Under the pieces are notes generated by a model. It was not told where the DNA came from and did no database searches. It was given only the letters and a program-made list of their open reading frames with translations. From the NCBI GenBank assembly GCA_025558075.1, contig JAHLKF010000028.1, forward strand, positions 186,001 through 250,000: 64,000 nucleotides of DNA, read 5' to 3'. This DNA is from Gaertneriomyces semiglobifer. Lineage: Eukaryota > Chytridiomycota > Chytridiomycetes > Spizellomycetales > Spizellomycetaceae. Below are positions 31,901 through 43,900 of the stretch, in pieces (position 1 is the stretch's first letter; each line of letters starts with the position of its first letter). The position numbers were made by a program, and so were the translations under genes.

Positions 31901-32793
31901 CTATACGAAACTAAGCTGAGCTCTGGACGAATAGATTGTGGCAAGGGTATCGCTAGACTCATCGCTTTCTGCGCTATATTGCAGGTCTTCGAGGACCTCA
32001 CTCAACCTTGGGTGCTCAGACGTGCCATTGGCATTTGCCTCGTCCACTCCAAACATGTCTCTGATATTTATCGACGCGTCCGTACATGTGCAAAAGCTCA
32101 TCGGCAGGTCAAAGTACGGATCTCGGGGCGCTTTTCGCAGTAGTTGGTACAGCCGGCGATACTCGCTCGGTTGGCCATGCGGGCCAAAAAAGAACTGCGT
32201 AGGAATTTCTAGCCGGTACTTCTTGATTTCATGCTCCTTGGAACTGTACTTGAGCACGCGCTGCTCAAACCGAGCAATCTCCGATATGTCCCATTCAGGA
32301 TTGCCAAATCCCACCGTAAACACGTCGAAATCATGCGAGGGAGGTTGGTCCAAATACATACATTCCACCCGAAACGTCTTCACATTGGGTAGCTTTTGGG
32401 CAATGCATAAGAATTTGCCCAGTGTGTGGCGAGGTATCCATCTGTCATTGCCCACGTGCGCAACAACAATGTTTCCCCAGGGCAACAGGTTCCACGTCCT
32501 TTTGAACTCATCAAACGTCACATATCCGCGACGCCGAATGAGGTTGGTTCCATCGGTAAACAGGACTTTAATCGTGCGTTTACGTGCTTCGGCCCGACAG
32601 ACGTGACGTAGTGAAATCGACACTTGCGCCAACGCTATCAACTCTGCGGTCTCCAACTCTGCAGCGATAGGCGCGAACACGTCAAGCGGCAGACGCCATT
32701 GGTATATCTGGGAAGAAGAAAGTTGTCAACGCCTGCCCTTCGGACTCGTTGCTTCTCACATTCAACACGTACCGTTTCGGCAGACGGTGCCAT
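31901..32793 (-). CDS. F-box-like protein
   Basis: Two exons: a 21-nt first exon (32773-32793, MAPSAET) and 31901-32707, giving 275 residues. The splice reconstitutes QWRLPLDVFAPIAAELETAE followed by LIALAQVSISLRHVC, an F-box-like pattern (LPxDV...I...L...xLxxxxxVxxxLR) that would dock to SKP1 in an SCF ubiquitin ligase. The rest, which would bind substrate, has no recognised repeats: WNLLPWGNIVVAHVGND, FRVECMYLDQPPSHDFDVF and an acidic Ser-rich tail. Some fungi have many such F-box paralogues. The short F-box makes the assignment moderate; the exon model is good. Confidence 0.65.
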
Positions 32794-33839
32794 AATCGTG
32801 TGGTGTTCCTATCAACTTGGAGTATGGACGTATCAGCTTTCGCGCTATCCCGCCGGGATGAGTTCGCGTGACTGGGGAACGACTGTGCCACTTCCGTGTA
32901 CCTCACAAGTTACAAAGAGCAAGTTGCAACAAGGAATTCAAGAATGAGCCAAAGCTGATACAACCTGGACGGATTCTTAAGACGCGGAATGATGCTAATG
33001 AGCTTCCTGTTCATGAAGTCAAGTGTTCATTCAAGGTGTCAGCACCGAGTTGCGAGTAAGATTAGCAGCCCCACTGGTGATCCTTGATGCAGATGTCCTG
33101 CGCAGGGAGTTTATGCTGAGATCTGCAACCCATGCGTCTCCACACCGTAACGATAGCGTTGTTCATCTGCCTACTCTTCAATTTATGCCCAAGTACGTTG
33201 ATGTTCCTCTGTCGGTGGGTTTATCTTGCGCGGTGAAAGGTTCAGTCCATGGCTGGGCCACCCGAGCTGCGGCACTGTCATGTAAATTCTTGTTGATATG
33301 GCAACACTAACAACTCACCATTGAAGCGTCCCGACATTGACAAGCAACAGTCATTCTTATTCAATGCCTTACTTTAGCCAAGCCGCCAGCCGGATGTAGA
33401 CGTGTATGACTTGACGCTCCAGGAATAGGAAAGGAAATCCAGGCAAACACCCATCAGCAGGTGAAATTCGAAGAAAGGAAGAACCGCATCTACGGCAGGA
33501 ACACTCTGTATGTTGTGCATGTAAGATAACAGAACGCCAAAACCCAAGTTTCATAATACAGCCTATCAAATACCTCAACAACTGCTTCAAAACAGCACGG
33601 CCTTTCATTGAATTCATCGACGTAGACCGATAGTTTCTGGAATTTTTCGTTGGTCACTGCAACTCAGGATAATTACGCATCTGCGGTACAATATCAGACT
33701 GGCCAAAAGTGGAATTTAACCAAGGAGGCGGTTGTTACGGTTTCTTCGATTTGCGATTGCACGCATAAGTGGGGTGCTTATGTGCAGAGGCCTGATTTTG
33801 GAATCAACGAATGTCAGCTGGTCCTGAAGCGGCGTGGAG
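32794..33839. other. Divergent intergenic region
   Basis: About 1 kb between the F-box-like gene (minus) and RhoGEF (plus). Short frames only; nothing supported. Confidence 0.45.
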
Positions 33840-35683
33840 ATGGCTGACATAGATTCCGGCGGCCCACCGGGCAGCACCTCTATGTCCGGAAATCTCTCGA
33901 AAGGCGGCCGGTACTCGTCTTATGCATCTTTGAGAGCGGATAGCTTACGAGATGGCCTGTCATCCACCATATCTTCCAAGAGTTTCACGGACCTATCAGC
34001 GACAGCAGACGGCAGCACTTATCCTCGACGATCGTCAAAAAGCTTTCAGAGGGGCAGCTTGAGTGATATAACATTTGGTGAGTGCTTCTATGGTGAAAGG
34101 CGTAGGAAGGGCCGCAACTCACACCGAATCGGGTGTCGTACGATTAAGTTATGCAGTACCTGTGCTTGATTTGGCATTCGTTGGTAATGGCAGTATACTG
34201 ACCTTTTACTCCCAATATCAGTGGCACCTATGGATGATGCGATACCTTCATTACCACCACCGACATTACGGTCACCGCTGTTCTCGGCGGACACCATTGT
34301 GGTGATGTACCCCCACTTGATTGACGCCATTGCTGGCTCCCTTCCTTCTGATGCGTATGAGTGGAATTCGCAAGAAATAGCGCCCCCAGTAGTGAGCATT
34401 AAGGAGAAAGACTCAGATGCTCAATCGACAATGTCCAAAGAGTCTAAAGACGACAAGGAGAGCAAACACAAAGATAAGAAGCACAAGGACGAAGAAAAGC
34501 CAAAGGATACTGTGCAGTCTGTTCTCCAGAAAGATGGACGCGGTCACGTTGTCTGGAACCTGATCGAGACGGAACGGTCATACGTCTCACAACTCGCAGT
34601 TGTCCAAAATTACTTCCGGCATAAATTGTTAGCGGAAGGGATTCTTTCTGAAACAGCTACCAATCTCATCTTTGCTGGAATTGATGAATTGCTGGTTTTT
34701 CACGAGTCATTTTCTGCTGAATTGGAAACCCTCGTTGCCCCTAATTCTTGGAACACCTCTACGACCCGCATAGGTGCTCTATTTATTCGTCATAAGGACA
34801 CCCTTGTTCGTATCTATACTCGATTCATCGATTCGTACGCCATGTCGCAGAAATTAATGAAAAGAGAAGAAAAGGAAAATCCTCACTACATCAACTTCAT
34901 GAAAGACGCTCTTAAGCACAAAGAAACAAACCGACAACAGTTGAAAGATTTCATGATCCTTCCAGTGCAGCGCACCGCCCGATACCATCTGCTACTGAAA
35001 GACCTCAAGAACCGCACAGAAGAATCACATCCCGATTTTGAAGACCTTCATTCGGCACACGAAGCCATGTCGGCACTCGCATCTGCTGTCAATGAGAAGA
35101 AACGCAAGGAGGAGGAAGCGACTGGATTGTTTGAGGCATTTGAACAGACCAAGAATTGCCCGCCAACTCTCATAAAGCACACCAGGAAATTGATTTTGAA
35201 CGTTGATGCGGTAGAAACGCTGCTCAATGGCAAACAAAAGCAGATACATTTGTTTTTGTGCAGTGATCTCTTGATGGTGACGAGTGTTAGCGGTGGTCGT
35301 GTATTACCGTTTGGAAGAGATAAAGAGCAGCAGAGAGGGTTCAAGTTTATCAGATGGTTGGACTTGATGGAGATATCTGTGGAATATCTAGGTGATACTG
35401 ATAAAGGTGAGCCCGCCATTTGGCATCAGTGTTTGACTTAAACTGGTACTTACGAAAGGTTATGTCGCCAGCGATGCTCAACACTCTGCGGATAACATAC
35501 GACCCAGCACTTCGACCCGCGCACATAAGTGAGAGCAACACAACTCCGGCCGAGCAACCGGGGTTCAGCATGGTGATAAAGTTTGATGGGTACGACGGAA
35601 CGAAAAGCCGTAAGGATTTTATCCTAGCAATTGAGAGTGAGTGCAGAAAGTGTAGGGAGGGTGGTGCTGAAGGGAAGAAGTAG
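33840..35683 (+). CDS. Dbl-family RhoGEF (DH-PH)
   Basis: Guanine-nucleotide exchange factor for Rho-type GTPases. Exons 33840-34077, 34222-35406 and 35472-35683 give 544 residues. The N-terminal region is Ser-rich and disordered. A Lys/Asp/Glu run precedes the DH domain, which starts near 190 with VVWNLIETERSYVSQLAVVQ. It holds the second conserved region LFIRHKDTLVRIYTRFIDSY and the third, FMILPVQRTARYHLLLKDL. The PH domain follows: KHTRKLILNVDAVETLL, IHLFLCSDLLMVTS, and in exon 3 FSMVIKFDGYDGTKSRKDFI. For the last junction I chose the acceptor at 35471 because it keeps the PH frame with a 65-nt intron. The start ATG at 33840 gives MADIDSGG. Confidence 0.9.
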
Positions 35684-37602
35684 GATGATGCGTTCCATTA
35701 TTTTGTCACATCCGAAGAAAGGCCGTTTTTGACTGGCGTGGGAGAGAGAAGATCTGGGTGGCTGTTTGCACAAAGATACCGATGGTACCCGTATGGGCAG
35801 ATAGTATAATGTACATAATTTACTTTACATAGACCTTTTTTTGTCACTATTATCAATGGATGATTTTATTTGTGAAGAGATGATCTTGGGCGATCATTTG
35901 CCTTTCGTGAACTTCCATAACTAAAGCATTGAATTCGGAGACCAGAGTGGATGACTTCCATTCCGAATGGTCGGTACTCATTAGCTCGCAGGAGGCTAGT
36001 TGGTCGTTAAGCCCAAGGACAGATTATATAAGTCCGAGGAAATCAGGACACGAACGCGAGAGCAGGAGCAGGATCCTTCAAAAGTATTGCTTAGGATCAG
36101 CGAATGGGGTTTTACGCTGGGCCTAGGAACAACAAACAAGCGCTAGGCTTTCGCATACTTTCCATGCGATGCAAGGACTTTTACCCTATTGTTGCTCGGG
36201 AAGGCGGAACGCGTAGCTCTGTCAAACGGGCAGGCGAGTGGAAAGCTCATCAGCGACTTTCAAGTAACGTTCGATAGCCGGTTCGGTTGTATGCTTCCGT
36301 TCCGTTCATCGCTTATTTTAAGTTTTCATCGCAGCTTTAGCTATGCAATGAACTCACCCGACGGCGTAAATGACACTATCACCAAGCCAGCTAAGCGGTG
36401 AATCCCCAGTATAGTCGCCCATGGGAAATCAGTCCCCATGGTGACAACAATAAACAAGAGGATTGATGTTCGGGTCGTTCTGTTAAAGAGCAGCTTTCTT
36501 TCCCACTAGGGCAATGCATTGAGGTAGATTTGTCACCTCGTCCAACTCCTTTGCTGTGGCCACGGAGCATGAGAAAATGCCTCCACGTAGACCGGCCGAT
36601 ATCTGTGTCCCCAACATCCCGCAAGCTGAAGTAGTAGCTATGAAGTAACATGGATAACTTTGGACTTTTCGCGGCAAGACAGTTGCGTCCTCTCTACATG
36701 GATTATGTATGGCGTGCACATAAGAATCCAGTCTGAGACTGTTTGGCTTCAGTTCAACAGCGCTTGCTGCCGTCCGCAATCCGCGAAAGGCCAATTTCCT
36801 TGAGACCCAACATGGGCATGGGCATACTCACACTCGTTGGTTTCGTAAAGGCTCCTCGCGAACCACTTCAGACGTTGACACATTTGTTTAAAGTGTTGTT
36901 ATCATATGTAAACGCGCCCATCGTTTGCAAACGGGTATATTTGAAGACTGTCAATAATCAATGAAGATCACTGATCTAAAAAGCAAATAGGTTTGCACTC
37001 AAACTGACAATCTTCATAGGTCGTTATATGAGCTTGTCCATGCATCGCGTGGTTGCATGGAAATGGAGCATTGCGCAGACGTGAGAAAAGATAGGTTTTC
37101 TGATATCATATCGTAGTTCACGAAGTACCCTGAGCATTTTCGTCATAAGCCCAAGATCTACGCGGGACATCACCAGCTTCCATCTCCAATGCTAACCCTC
37201 TGAGCTCTGAGTGCCCATTTTTCACATTTTTTTTCAGTGGTTTTTGCAAAGGTTCGAAATTAGGTTCCGTGCCAGACGAGCTCCAAGTGCAGTGCCAGGG
37301 CGCGTCAGATTGCTGACCTAATATCTCCGCTCGTTAAATAAACCATCAATTCCGCGGTTGGACGGGGCGCGTCCCCCTTGCGGCGAACCAACTGTCTCGG
37401 CTTGTAAATATTCGCTACATGTTTTATACAGCTATTACCGCTCCGCAATTATCAAAATGTTGAGCATCTGCTTTCACGGACGGCATGGATGTGATGGATG
37501 GGGCCGTTGACACCGCTGGTTTGTCCGCAAGGGTAAGTATCTTGCGGAGAATGCGTTGCCCACCTGTACCTAACGCTCGGGTCCTGGTCGTTGTCGGCGA
37601 AA
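35684..37602. other. Gene-poor region, 1.9 kb
   Basis: No supported gene on either strand; open frames are under 105 codons with no domain or start context. The largest gap in the central core. Confidence 0.5.
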
Positions 37603-37610
37603 TATAAAAG
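37603..37610 (+). promoter_or_regulatory. TATA box TATAAAAG
   Basis: Strong TATA consensus 133 nt upstream of the secreted-protein ATG, suggesting a regulated promoter. Confidence 0.55.
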
Positions 37611-37735
37611 GAACGAAACGTTTGGTCGGCCTTGCTGTCAGGACACTCATCTGAACACATTGAGCATAGTAGCGCACGGTCAACTTAGTACTCTTTAGAC
37701 CTAGACTGTCAACCAAGTTCCTATCATTAATCATC

Positions 37736-38254
37736 ATGAAGTTCTCTACTGGAATCATTGCGACTATGCTTGCCGCATTGGCAGTATCTACGCAAGCACT
37801 CCCTTGCGAATCTCCCGCTCCAACCACACCTAATACGCCTACTGGAGGACTTGCTTCGGTCGTCCCACCCACGCTGGTCGTACCCGGGAACCCCAACTGC
37901 GCCGGTGACTCTATTGGACCCATCAGAGGTATCCGCATCCCTTGTCGTTGCCCTCCTAGCGACGCGGAGATCGCCGCCAAACTCCAACAAGATTTTCCCG
38001 ACGTTCCTGTCGGATTGGATCTGGACTCCACCCTTCAGCGCTTCCAGCTCACACTGGCAACCGTTCAAAACTTAAAGTGCCCGGGCGCTGCCACCCAAAT
38101 TAAGGGGAAATTGGACAAACTCGGTGAGCTTAAAGCCAGTGGTGGGGCATCCAACGAACAGGTGGCCGCTGCTATTGCCCCCACCCAAGCTCTCTTCACT
38201 CCAGTCCTTGTTGGCGGTGCTGGCCCAGGCTTCGATGGACAACCTTCACAGTAA
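37736..38254 (+). CDS. Small secreted Cys-containing protein
   Basis: Single-exon, 172 residues. Residues 1-20 (MKFSTGIIATMLAALAVSTQ) are a typical signal peptide with cleavage probably after TQA. The mature part starts with a Pro/Thr-rich linker, then NPNCAGDSIGPIRGIRIPCR and CPPSDAEIAAKLQQDF: Cys residues in NC, PCRC and LKCPG could form two disulphides. The C-terminal half is helical (LQRFQLTLATVQNLKCPG, IKGKLDKLGELKASGG), ending in a Gly/Pro-rich tail. No catalytic motif. It fits the broad class of fungal small secreted proteins; function unknown. A TATA box lies upstream and the frame is clean. Confidence 0.75.
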   Translation: MKFSTGIIATMLAALAVSTQALPCESPAPTTPNTPTGGLASVVPPTLVVPGNPNCAGDSIGPIRGIRIPCRCPPSDAEIAAKLQQDFPDVPVGLDLDSTLQRFQLTLATVQNLKCPGAATQIKGKLDKLGELKASGGASNEQVAAAIAPTQALFTPVLVGGAGPGFDGQPSQ

Positions 38255-38635
38255 GCGCGTTGTTACCATTCGTCCTTTGGTGCTCGGCGTTTGTGAGCAT
38301 ATAGAGACGTGATGAGATAGATGGAGGTGGCGTAAATATGTCTTTTTGGGCTTCGAGGGAGAAGCATGAGAGCGTTGATTGTAATTCTAGTGCCTGTATT
38401 ATATCATTTTTTGCAACAATGTGATACTTTTGAGTATGATATTTCTTTCGACTTGCAATCGTTGTTCCGTTGCACTGTCGCGTTCGTTCGCTCTCCCGTC
38501 AGTCGTTCTTGTTATTGGTAGCAAGTCTCATCGATAACGAAACATAAACAACTTGGGGATTTTCCTGGTAGAGTTTTTTGCCTCGACGTTCGCAGCCTAT
38601 TTGGAACCAGCAATCCAATGAAACTCAGTTGAACA
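38255..38635. other. Short intergenic region
   Basis: Terminator of the secreted-protein gene and promoter of the Artemis-type gene; A/T-rich near 38395-38445. Nothing else seen. Confidence 0.5.
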
Positions 38636-40620
38636 ATGAGTACGTTTGACGGCCGGATTCGTGAGGTTCGTGCCCGGTTCATGATGGTACTGAGTAGCTT
38701 GTGTGGCTAACGTGTTCAGCAGTTTCCGAATGTGGCCGTCGACTGCTATCGCGCTCATCGCACAGCTGTGCAAGCATTCTTTCTATCACATTGCCATGCC
38801 GGTGAGAACGGGTTTCTAGCTGGCTTCCCACGAATCTAGTTTTTAAATGATGTTTAGATCACCTGGACGGCCTTACGAGCCCGAACTTCTGTTTGCCGCT
38901 ATATTGCTCATTCGCCACCTCACGCATCCTCCCGTTACTGAATGAAGGAAAGTATCTGCATCTGAAGCCATATCTTACCCCTTTGCCGTACGAGACCCCG
39001 ACGCGCCTGGATGCCCTGGGACTGACGGTGACATTGTTTCGCGCACCACACTGTCCCGGTGCGACCATGTTTCTCTTCGAAGGAACGGCCAAAACCGTGT
39101 TATACACAGGCGACTTGAGAGCCGAACATGCATTTCTGGATGGTCTAAGACGATACAAGGAAGACGGCATCATTCCGCCGGTCGACACACTTTATCTCGA
39201 CACGACTTTTTGCGATGAGGACTATGTGGCTTTTCCGACCCGTGCGGAGTCCGCTCTAGCGGCTATCCAGCTTCTCAAGAGAACTCCATCATCATTGCCC
39301 GTTCGTCTACCGAATACTGTATTGGGAATGGAGTACGTGTGGGTACAAATCGCCAAAGAGTTCGAAGTCAAGATATACGTCTCGCCACAACGATATGCGC
39401 TCTACCAAAGTGTGCATGATGTGTGCGATGACGAATTGGAAGGGGAATCAATACTGCCGTATCTGACTACCGACCCTGCAGCAGCCCGTTTCCACGCCGC
39501 CGGGAGTCGTCTTCGACCTGGAGCTCTCACAGTTCGAACAGCTGCCATGCAGTGGAAACGCATCCTCCGTAACGCTCAAAAAGGAAAACACCCCGGCGAT
39601 GGAATTACATGTAAGAAATCAGACTTGAGTTATCACATTCTGTATTCCCAACATTCATCGTTGGAAGAACTACAAGAGCTTGTTGCCATTATTCGGCCCA
39701 GGGAAGTCACACCATGCGTCCTCGACAACGATTTTCACGGTACCCGGCGAATAGCGGAGCTTCTTTCACTGGGACGTGATACTGCTTCCGGGGTGCTCGA
39801 TGTTTCGATGGACATTACACCGAAACTGCCCTCAAAGCCTGCAGTGCTACCGAAGACAAAGTCTGCTGTGGAACTGATGGTTGAGGCTTTCCTCTGCGAT
39901 GCAGACATCCCAACTGTGGCATTGCCATCTTCATTGCCTCCACCGCCTGTGCGCCGGCCTTTCTTCAACGTTAGGGATGACCAAGAGAATAGCTCACCAA
40001 GCAACAGCCAGAGTACCGAAAGCGCTACTTCTCAGGACGTACCGCACTCAGGTGAGGAAATGTGGGTGCCGGAATGTAACCACTCGAAAATGAAGTCGCC
40101 GAGCGACGCCACGATGGAGAAGGGAGTGGCTGTTCCTCTCTCCACATCCATGAATTTACCGCTTAAGTTGGAGGTACCCACTATAAAGCCATGTAGCTTG
40201 AACAGAGTGTCCTCCTTGCTCAGCGAGAACAGCGATTGTGCGGCGCCTAGAGAGGATGAGAATTGGATAGAAGTGGAATCGACGGGCGAAGACACGAACC
40301 TCCCGGTCTCATCGTCAACTCCAACCGTCGGCATCACGAAAGGGCTGAATAATCATAAAACGACATTCAGAGAACAACCTCTCACATCATTGGTTCAACG
40401 ATCCGTCAAGCGGTCGGTATCGGCGTGCTCTGTCGGTGTCGTGATAGACAACCCCAGGAAGCTTAAGAGCCGCAAGCCCCAGGACATGCCTAGCGATTGG
40501 TTGTCAAAACTGAATCGCCGCCGGTATAGAAGACCATCACAAAAACCGTCACACAACAATAGCACTGTTGGAACACAGTCCAATGAGTCAATTGTCATCG
40601 ATCTGACCATGAGTGACTGA
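38636..40620 (+). CDS. DCLRE1C: Artemis (DCLRE1C)-type metallo-beta-lactamase nuclease
   Basis: Beta-CASP nuclease of the SNM1/PSO2/Artemis family, which opens and trims DNA ends in repair. Exons 38636-38665, 38723-38801 and 38858-40620 give 623 residues. The start MSTFDGRIRE followed by FPNVAVDCY matches the Artemis N-terminus (MSSFEGQMAEYP), not PSO2. The metal-binding motif FFLSHCHADHLDGL has His33, His35, Asp37 and His38. Next come APHCPGATMFLFEG (His101) and TVLYTGDLR (Asp122), then YLDTTFCDEDYVAFPTRAE. The beta-CASP region is degenerate but keeps SYHILYSQHSSLEEL. The C-terminal tail is disordered and ends SIVIDLTMSD, a good SUMO-interacting motif. Exon 2 has a CAGCAG tandem acceptor, so one Gln may be optional. 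Confidence 0.9.
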
Positions 40621-41125
40621 TGAATTGGTTGGACGGGAATGGGAACGTGTTGCAAGTGTCATCGGAAGCTTTGACAAGTATTCGAATAGGTGGCGCTAGC
40701 CGTATCCCCGTTCACGCCTGCAAGGTGTCTGGCATACGGCCTGTGGCTGATCCAGGATGGTATGAGACCGCCATACCGGCGACTTGCGAAACGTTACTCA
40801 CGGTGTGCTTATTATGGAAGGTAATTCGCGAAAGTTTCGTCTGTACTGGTTGTTCCCGATATCATTCTTGATCTCAACATGAGTGGACGAAGGAAGCCAT
40901 CAGGAGATAGCGTCGCACAAATAGTAACGTGCCTGACGATCACTAGCTCAGCGATAGTTGATGCTGCGTGCCCTCCAGTTTTTGCGAGTATCACTTATTT
41001 CGTTGTAGAAGCAAGAGTCGCGATAAAGTACTAGTCCAAAGCCTATACAATTGCGGCCCATCGGGCGAATATGCTGTCAGTGTCTATAGGATTCTATTCA
41101 AAATGGAATGAAATATTTACAAAGT
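40621..41125. other. Intergenic region between convergent genes
   Basis: Downstream of both the Artemis-type gene and BCAT. No supported feature. Confidence 0.5.
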
Positions 41126-42497
41126 CTAGTCGACGACAACACTCCAATCTTGGACACCCCACTTCTCTGCTTCCTTGCCTTGACATTCTCCGTACTGAAT
41201 CTTCATAACCGCCTCACTGATTCTCTTGGTCAACTGACCGGCATTCAGCTTGGGATCGATGGGAATCTGCAAGTCTTTGCCCTTGTAATGTATGCACTTG
41301 ATCGGACTTACAATCGCAGCAGTACCAGATCCGAACATCTCATGTACACGGCCTTCGTTCAGAGCCTTTACAACAGTAGGAAGGGTAATCTTCCTCTCAA
41401 CGACCTTGAATTCATTCCATGACCGTGCCAAATGAATGATAGAGTCACGAGTGATTCCGGGAAGAATGGTGCCGTCAAGAGGCGGAGTTACCAGCTCGCG
41501 TTCACCTTTTTCGTTCGTCCAGAACATGAAGAAGTTCATGGTACCGACTTCTGTAAGTGATTCATCCTCGCCAAAGACCCACAAATTCTGCTGGTAACCC
41601 TCTTTGGCAACGTGAATCTGAGGTCGAATGCCAGGAGCGTAGTTGGCTCCGATCTTGGTGTCACCGGAACCACCTGGCCATGCACGGACAAAGTCCTGTG
41701 TTGCATACAGAGAGACGGGATTGAAGCCGGTTTTGTAGTACGGCCCGACGGGAGACGCAATGACAAACATGAGCGCCTTGTTAGAAGGACCGACACCTGC
41801 AATATTCGTGGTAAGGCACAGAGTGCAGGAGCACTTTACGATCAAAGTGGGAAAGCGTACCAAGACTCTCCTGAGTTGCAATGCATGTGGGCCGTAAGTA
41901 TAAGCTGTACCCCCGATCGGCGGGAATCCAATCAGTCTCGACTTTCAAAAACTCCTTGATGCAAGAAAGTAATTCATCGCCATCAAACGTGGGTAACGTC
42001 ACTCGTTCACATGATTTGTTCAAACGAAGCATGTTCATGTTCGGTCGGAAGAGACGGATCTTGCCGGAAGCATCCTTGTAAGCCTTCATACCTTCGAAGC
42101 ATTCCAACGCATAATGGAACACGGTTGCAGATGGGTCTAGACTGATTTTCCCATACGGTTTGATTTCAGGCGAGTGCCATCCTGTTAAGGTGTTGAATGG
42201 TTAACAGTGTTTATAAGATTCTGTCTTGGTTCAATCCTTGCCTTTATCCGAATCCCATTCCACGACAAGCATGTGATCCGTGAACGTTTGCCCGAAAACC
42301 AACTTATCATTGGGAAGTTTTGGCTTTGGCTTATCCGTCAGAACCTTGACTATTTTTGTGCTGGACAATGGCGCTAAGGAGCTCTTGCATCGTAACGGCG
42401 CCCTCGAAGCCGCAAAGCTTCGTAGTACGTTGGTAGTCGTTCTGAATGAAGATCGACACAGAAGTCCAGTGAAGGCGGTGTGGCGAGGAATGAGCAT
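41126..42497 (-). CDS. Branched-chain amino acid aminotransferase, mitochondrial type
   Basis: PLP enzyme (BCAT) that interconverts Leu, Ile and Val with their 2-oxo acids. Exons 42242-42497, 41861-42181 and 41126-41796 give 415 residues. ATG 42497 starts a basic Ser/Arg-rich leader (MLIPRHTAFTGLLCRSSFR), a likely mitochondrial signal. Core motifs are LVFGQTFTDHMLVVEW, FHYALECFEGMKAYKD, LYLRPTCIATQESLG, GDTKIGANYAPG (PLP Lys about 240), EVGTMNFFMFW and FGSGTAAIVSP. The first intron uses a GC donor (AAAG/GCAAGG) at 42241-42240 with a normal AG acceptor; no GT donor restores the family sequence. The C-terminus reads IQYGE...KWGVQDWSVVVD. Clean frame. Confidence 0.95.
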
Positions 42498-42974
42498 TGC
42501 GAAACAGGTGGGCAGAAACGAAGAACGGGGGAGAAAGATGCTGAGAGAAGGCAAGCGTTTAAGGAGATGTTAGTGCCAGGCTTCTTTACTTGCTGCCGGC
42601 GCTTCTGTTTCCTCTGACGGGAGCCTCACCGAATGCTGCCCGTTACTATATATCGAGGACCGGGGAAACTTGGACTATCGCAGCGTGTGGGCAGCCTGCG
42701 TCCATACCATGGCTGTGCCACACATATCATCCGATAAGGGAACAAGGTCGTGAAGTGTACAGCGTGTTACAGCTGAGAGTGGGTTATTCCTTTGAACGAT
42801 GTTATTATTAGTTGGCAGTGGGCATTGGGCAGTGGGCGGTGAGCAGTTGATAGACGGATGAAGGAATGTACGTTCAATGTCATCAACAAGAGGGGTTGTG
42901 TATTCTCCAGCAGTGGATTTCAACTATACGCCGTTTCTTTGGAACAAACGCACACATCTCGATGGTGCCCTACC
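42498..42974. other. Intergenic region
   Basis: Upstream of BCAT, downstream of the MEKHLA gene. A short direct repeat (GTGGGCATTGGGCAGTGGGC-like) lies near 42818-42845. No gene supported. Confidence 0.5.
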
Positions 42975-43537
42975 TCACAGATCTTCCCACGCCTTTATGA
43001 GCGCCGCCTGTCCTATCACTCTCCCGTCTTCATCCTGTAGGTTCCACACATCCGCATCAGTCATTTGGAACTGGGACCCGTCCCCGCGAATGCGTAGTCC
43101 GGTGTATCCTTGGCAGAAGCCGTCTTCTTTCACACGCCGCATGAATTCCTCTCTCTCAGCCCGCACTTTTTCGGGTGCTGACAAACGCGACGGTGTCCGA
43201 AGCAGCTCTGACGCTGAATATCTGAACAGCATCTGCGCTGCTGCATTACCTGTGATTGATGTATTATTGAATTCCAGTTTGAAACAGGCAGTCGTATGCT
43301 CAGTTTTTAGGGCTCACCGTAGGTGAAGACCGGGTCGTGAGATGATGTAGGAGTGCCAGAATGGGTAAGAAGTGGGTACCTTAGCCCATACACATCCTCG
43401 GCCAATTGATCAAGAGTGATTCGATGGCTCGTTGGTGCTTGGAGTCCAGGTAAATCTGTCCGAAACAGTTGCCTGTAGGAGCGGGCAGTACGAAATACTA
43501 ACTGACGGAGTTCGGGTGTTTGGTACCAAGATGACAT
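42975..43537 (-). CDS. MEKHLA-domain protein
   Basis: Two exons, 43318-43537 and 42975-43249, joined in phase 1, give 164 residues, making the protein almost entirely one MEKHLA domain (a PAS-like fold of unknown ligand, known from plant HD-ZIP III proteins and stand-alone bacterial and fungal proteins). Matches to the family pattern are ARSYRQLFRTDLPG, YGLRYPLLTHSGTPTSSHDP, DPVFTYGNAAAQMLFRYSAS, TPSRLSAPEKVRAEREEF, FCQGYTGLRIRGDGSQFQM and the end DVWNLQDEDGRVIGQAALIK. Start MSSWYQTPELRQLV is the first ATG in frame. No other domain. Confidence 0.85.
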
Positions 43538-43900
43538 GTTTCGCGCAAATAAGTTGTTGGGTGGATCGTTGGATTGTCGAAGGTTTGATCCACGCGTAGT
43601 TGCTGTTTCCTTCTATTTTACTGATGGACGTTGCTATACATAGCGACATTTCCCTCTTTCCATGTTATCATGAGCACGTTAAAAATAGAAGGGGTCGGGC
43701 ATCTCGAAGCCAGTTCGTATGACGGGTAAGTTTCTCGATACAGAAATGTCCAAAACTGTCAAAATCGCCCTAATCTTAGCTATCCCTCATTAGCCAACGG
43801 CTCACACTGCTATATACCCGTCATATCTTGTGCTGGCCGTCCATACCCAGTTGTGGTAATTAATTCAACGTTATCAAGTGAAGCTTGGTGTGATTCGTAA
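43538..43900. other. Divergent promoter region
   Basis: Between the MEKHLA gene (minus) and RasGEF (plus); no open frame supported. Confidence 0.5.

Noticed and set aside
35407..35430. A 23-nt intron between DH and PH exons of RhoGEF
   Set aside because: Too short to splice; using the AG at 35471 gives a 65-nt intron and keeps the PH domain frame.
36391..36794. Two overlapping minus-strand frames in the 35.7-37.6 kb gap
   Set aside because: No domain, no splice logic, and overlapping frames of equal quality suggest chance.
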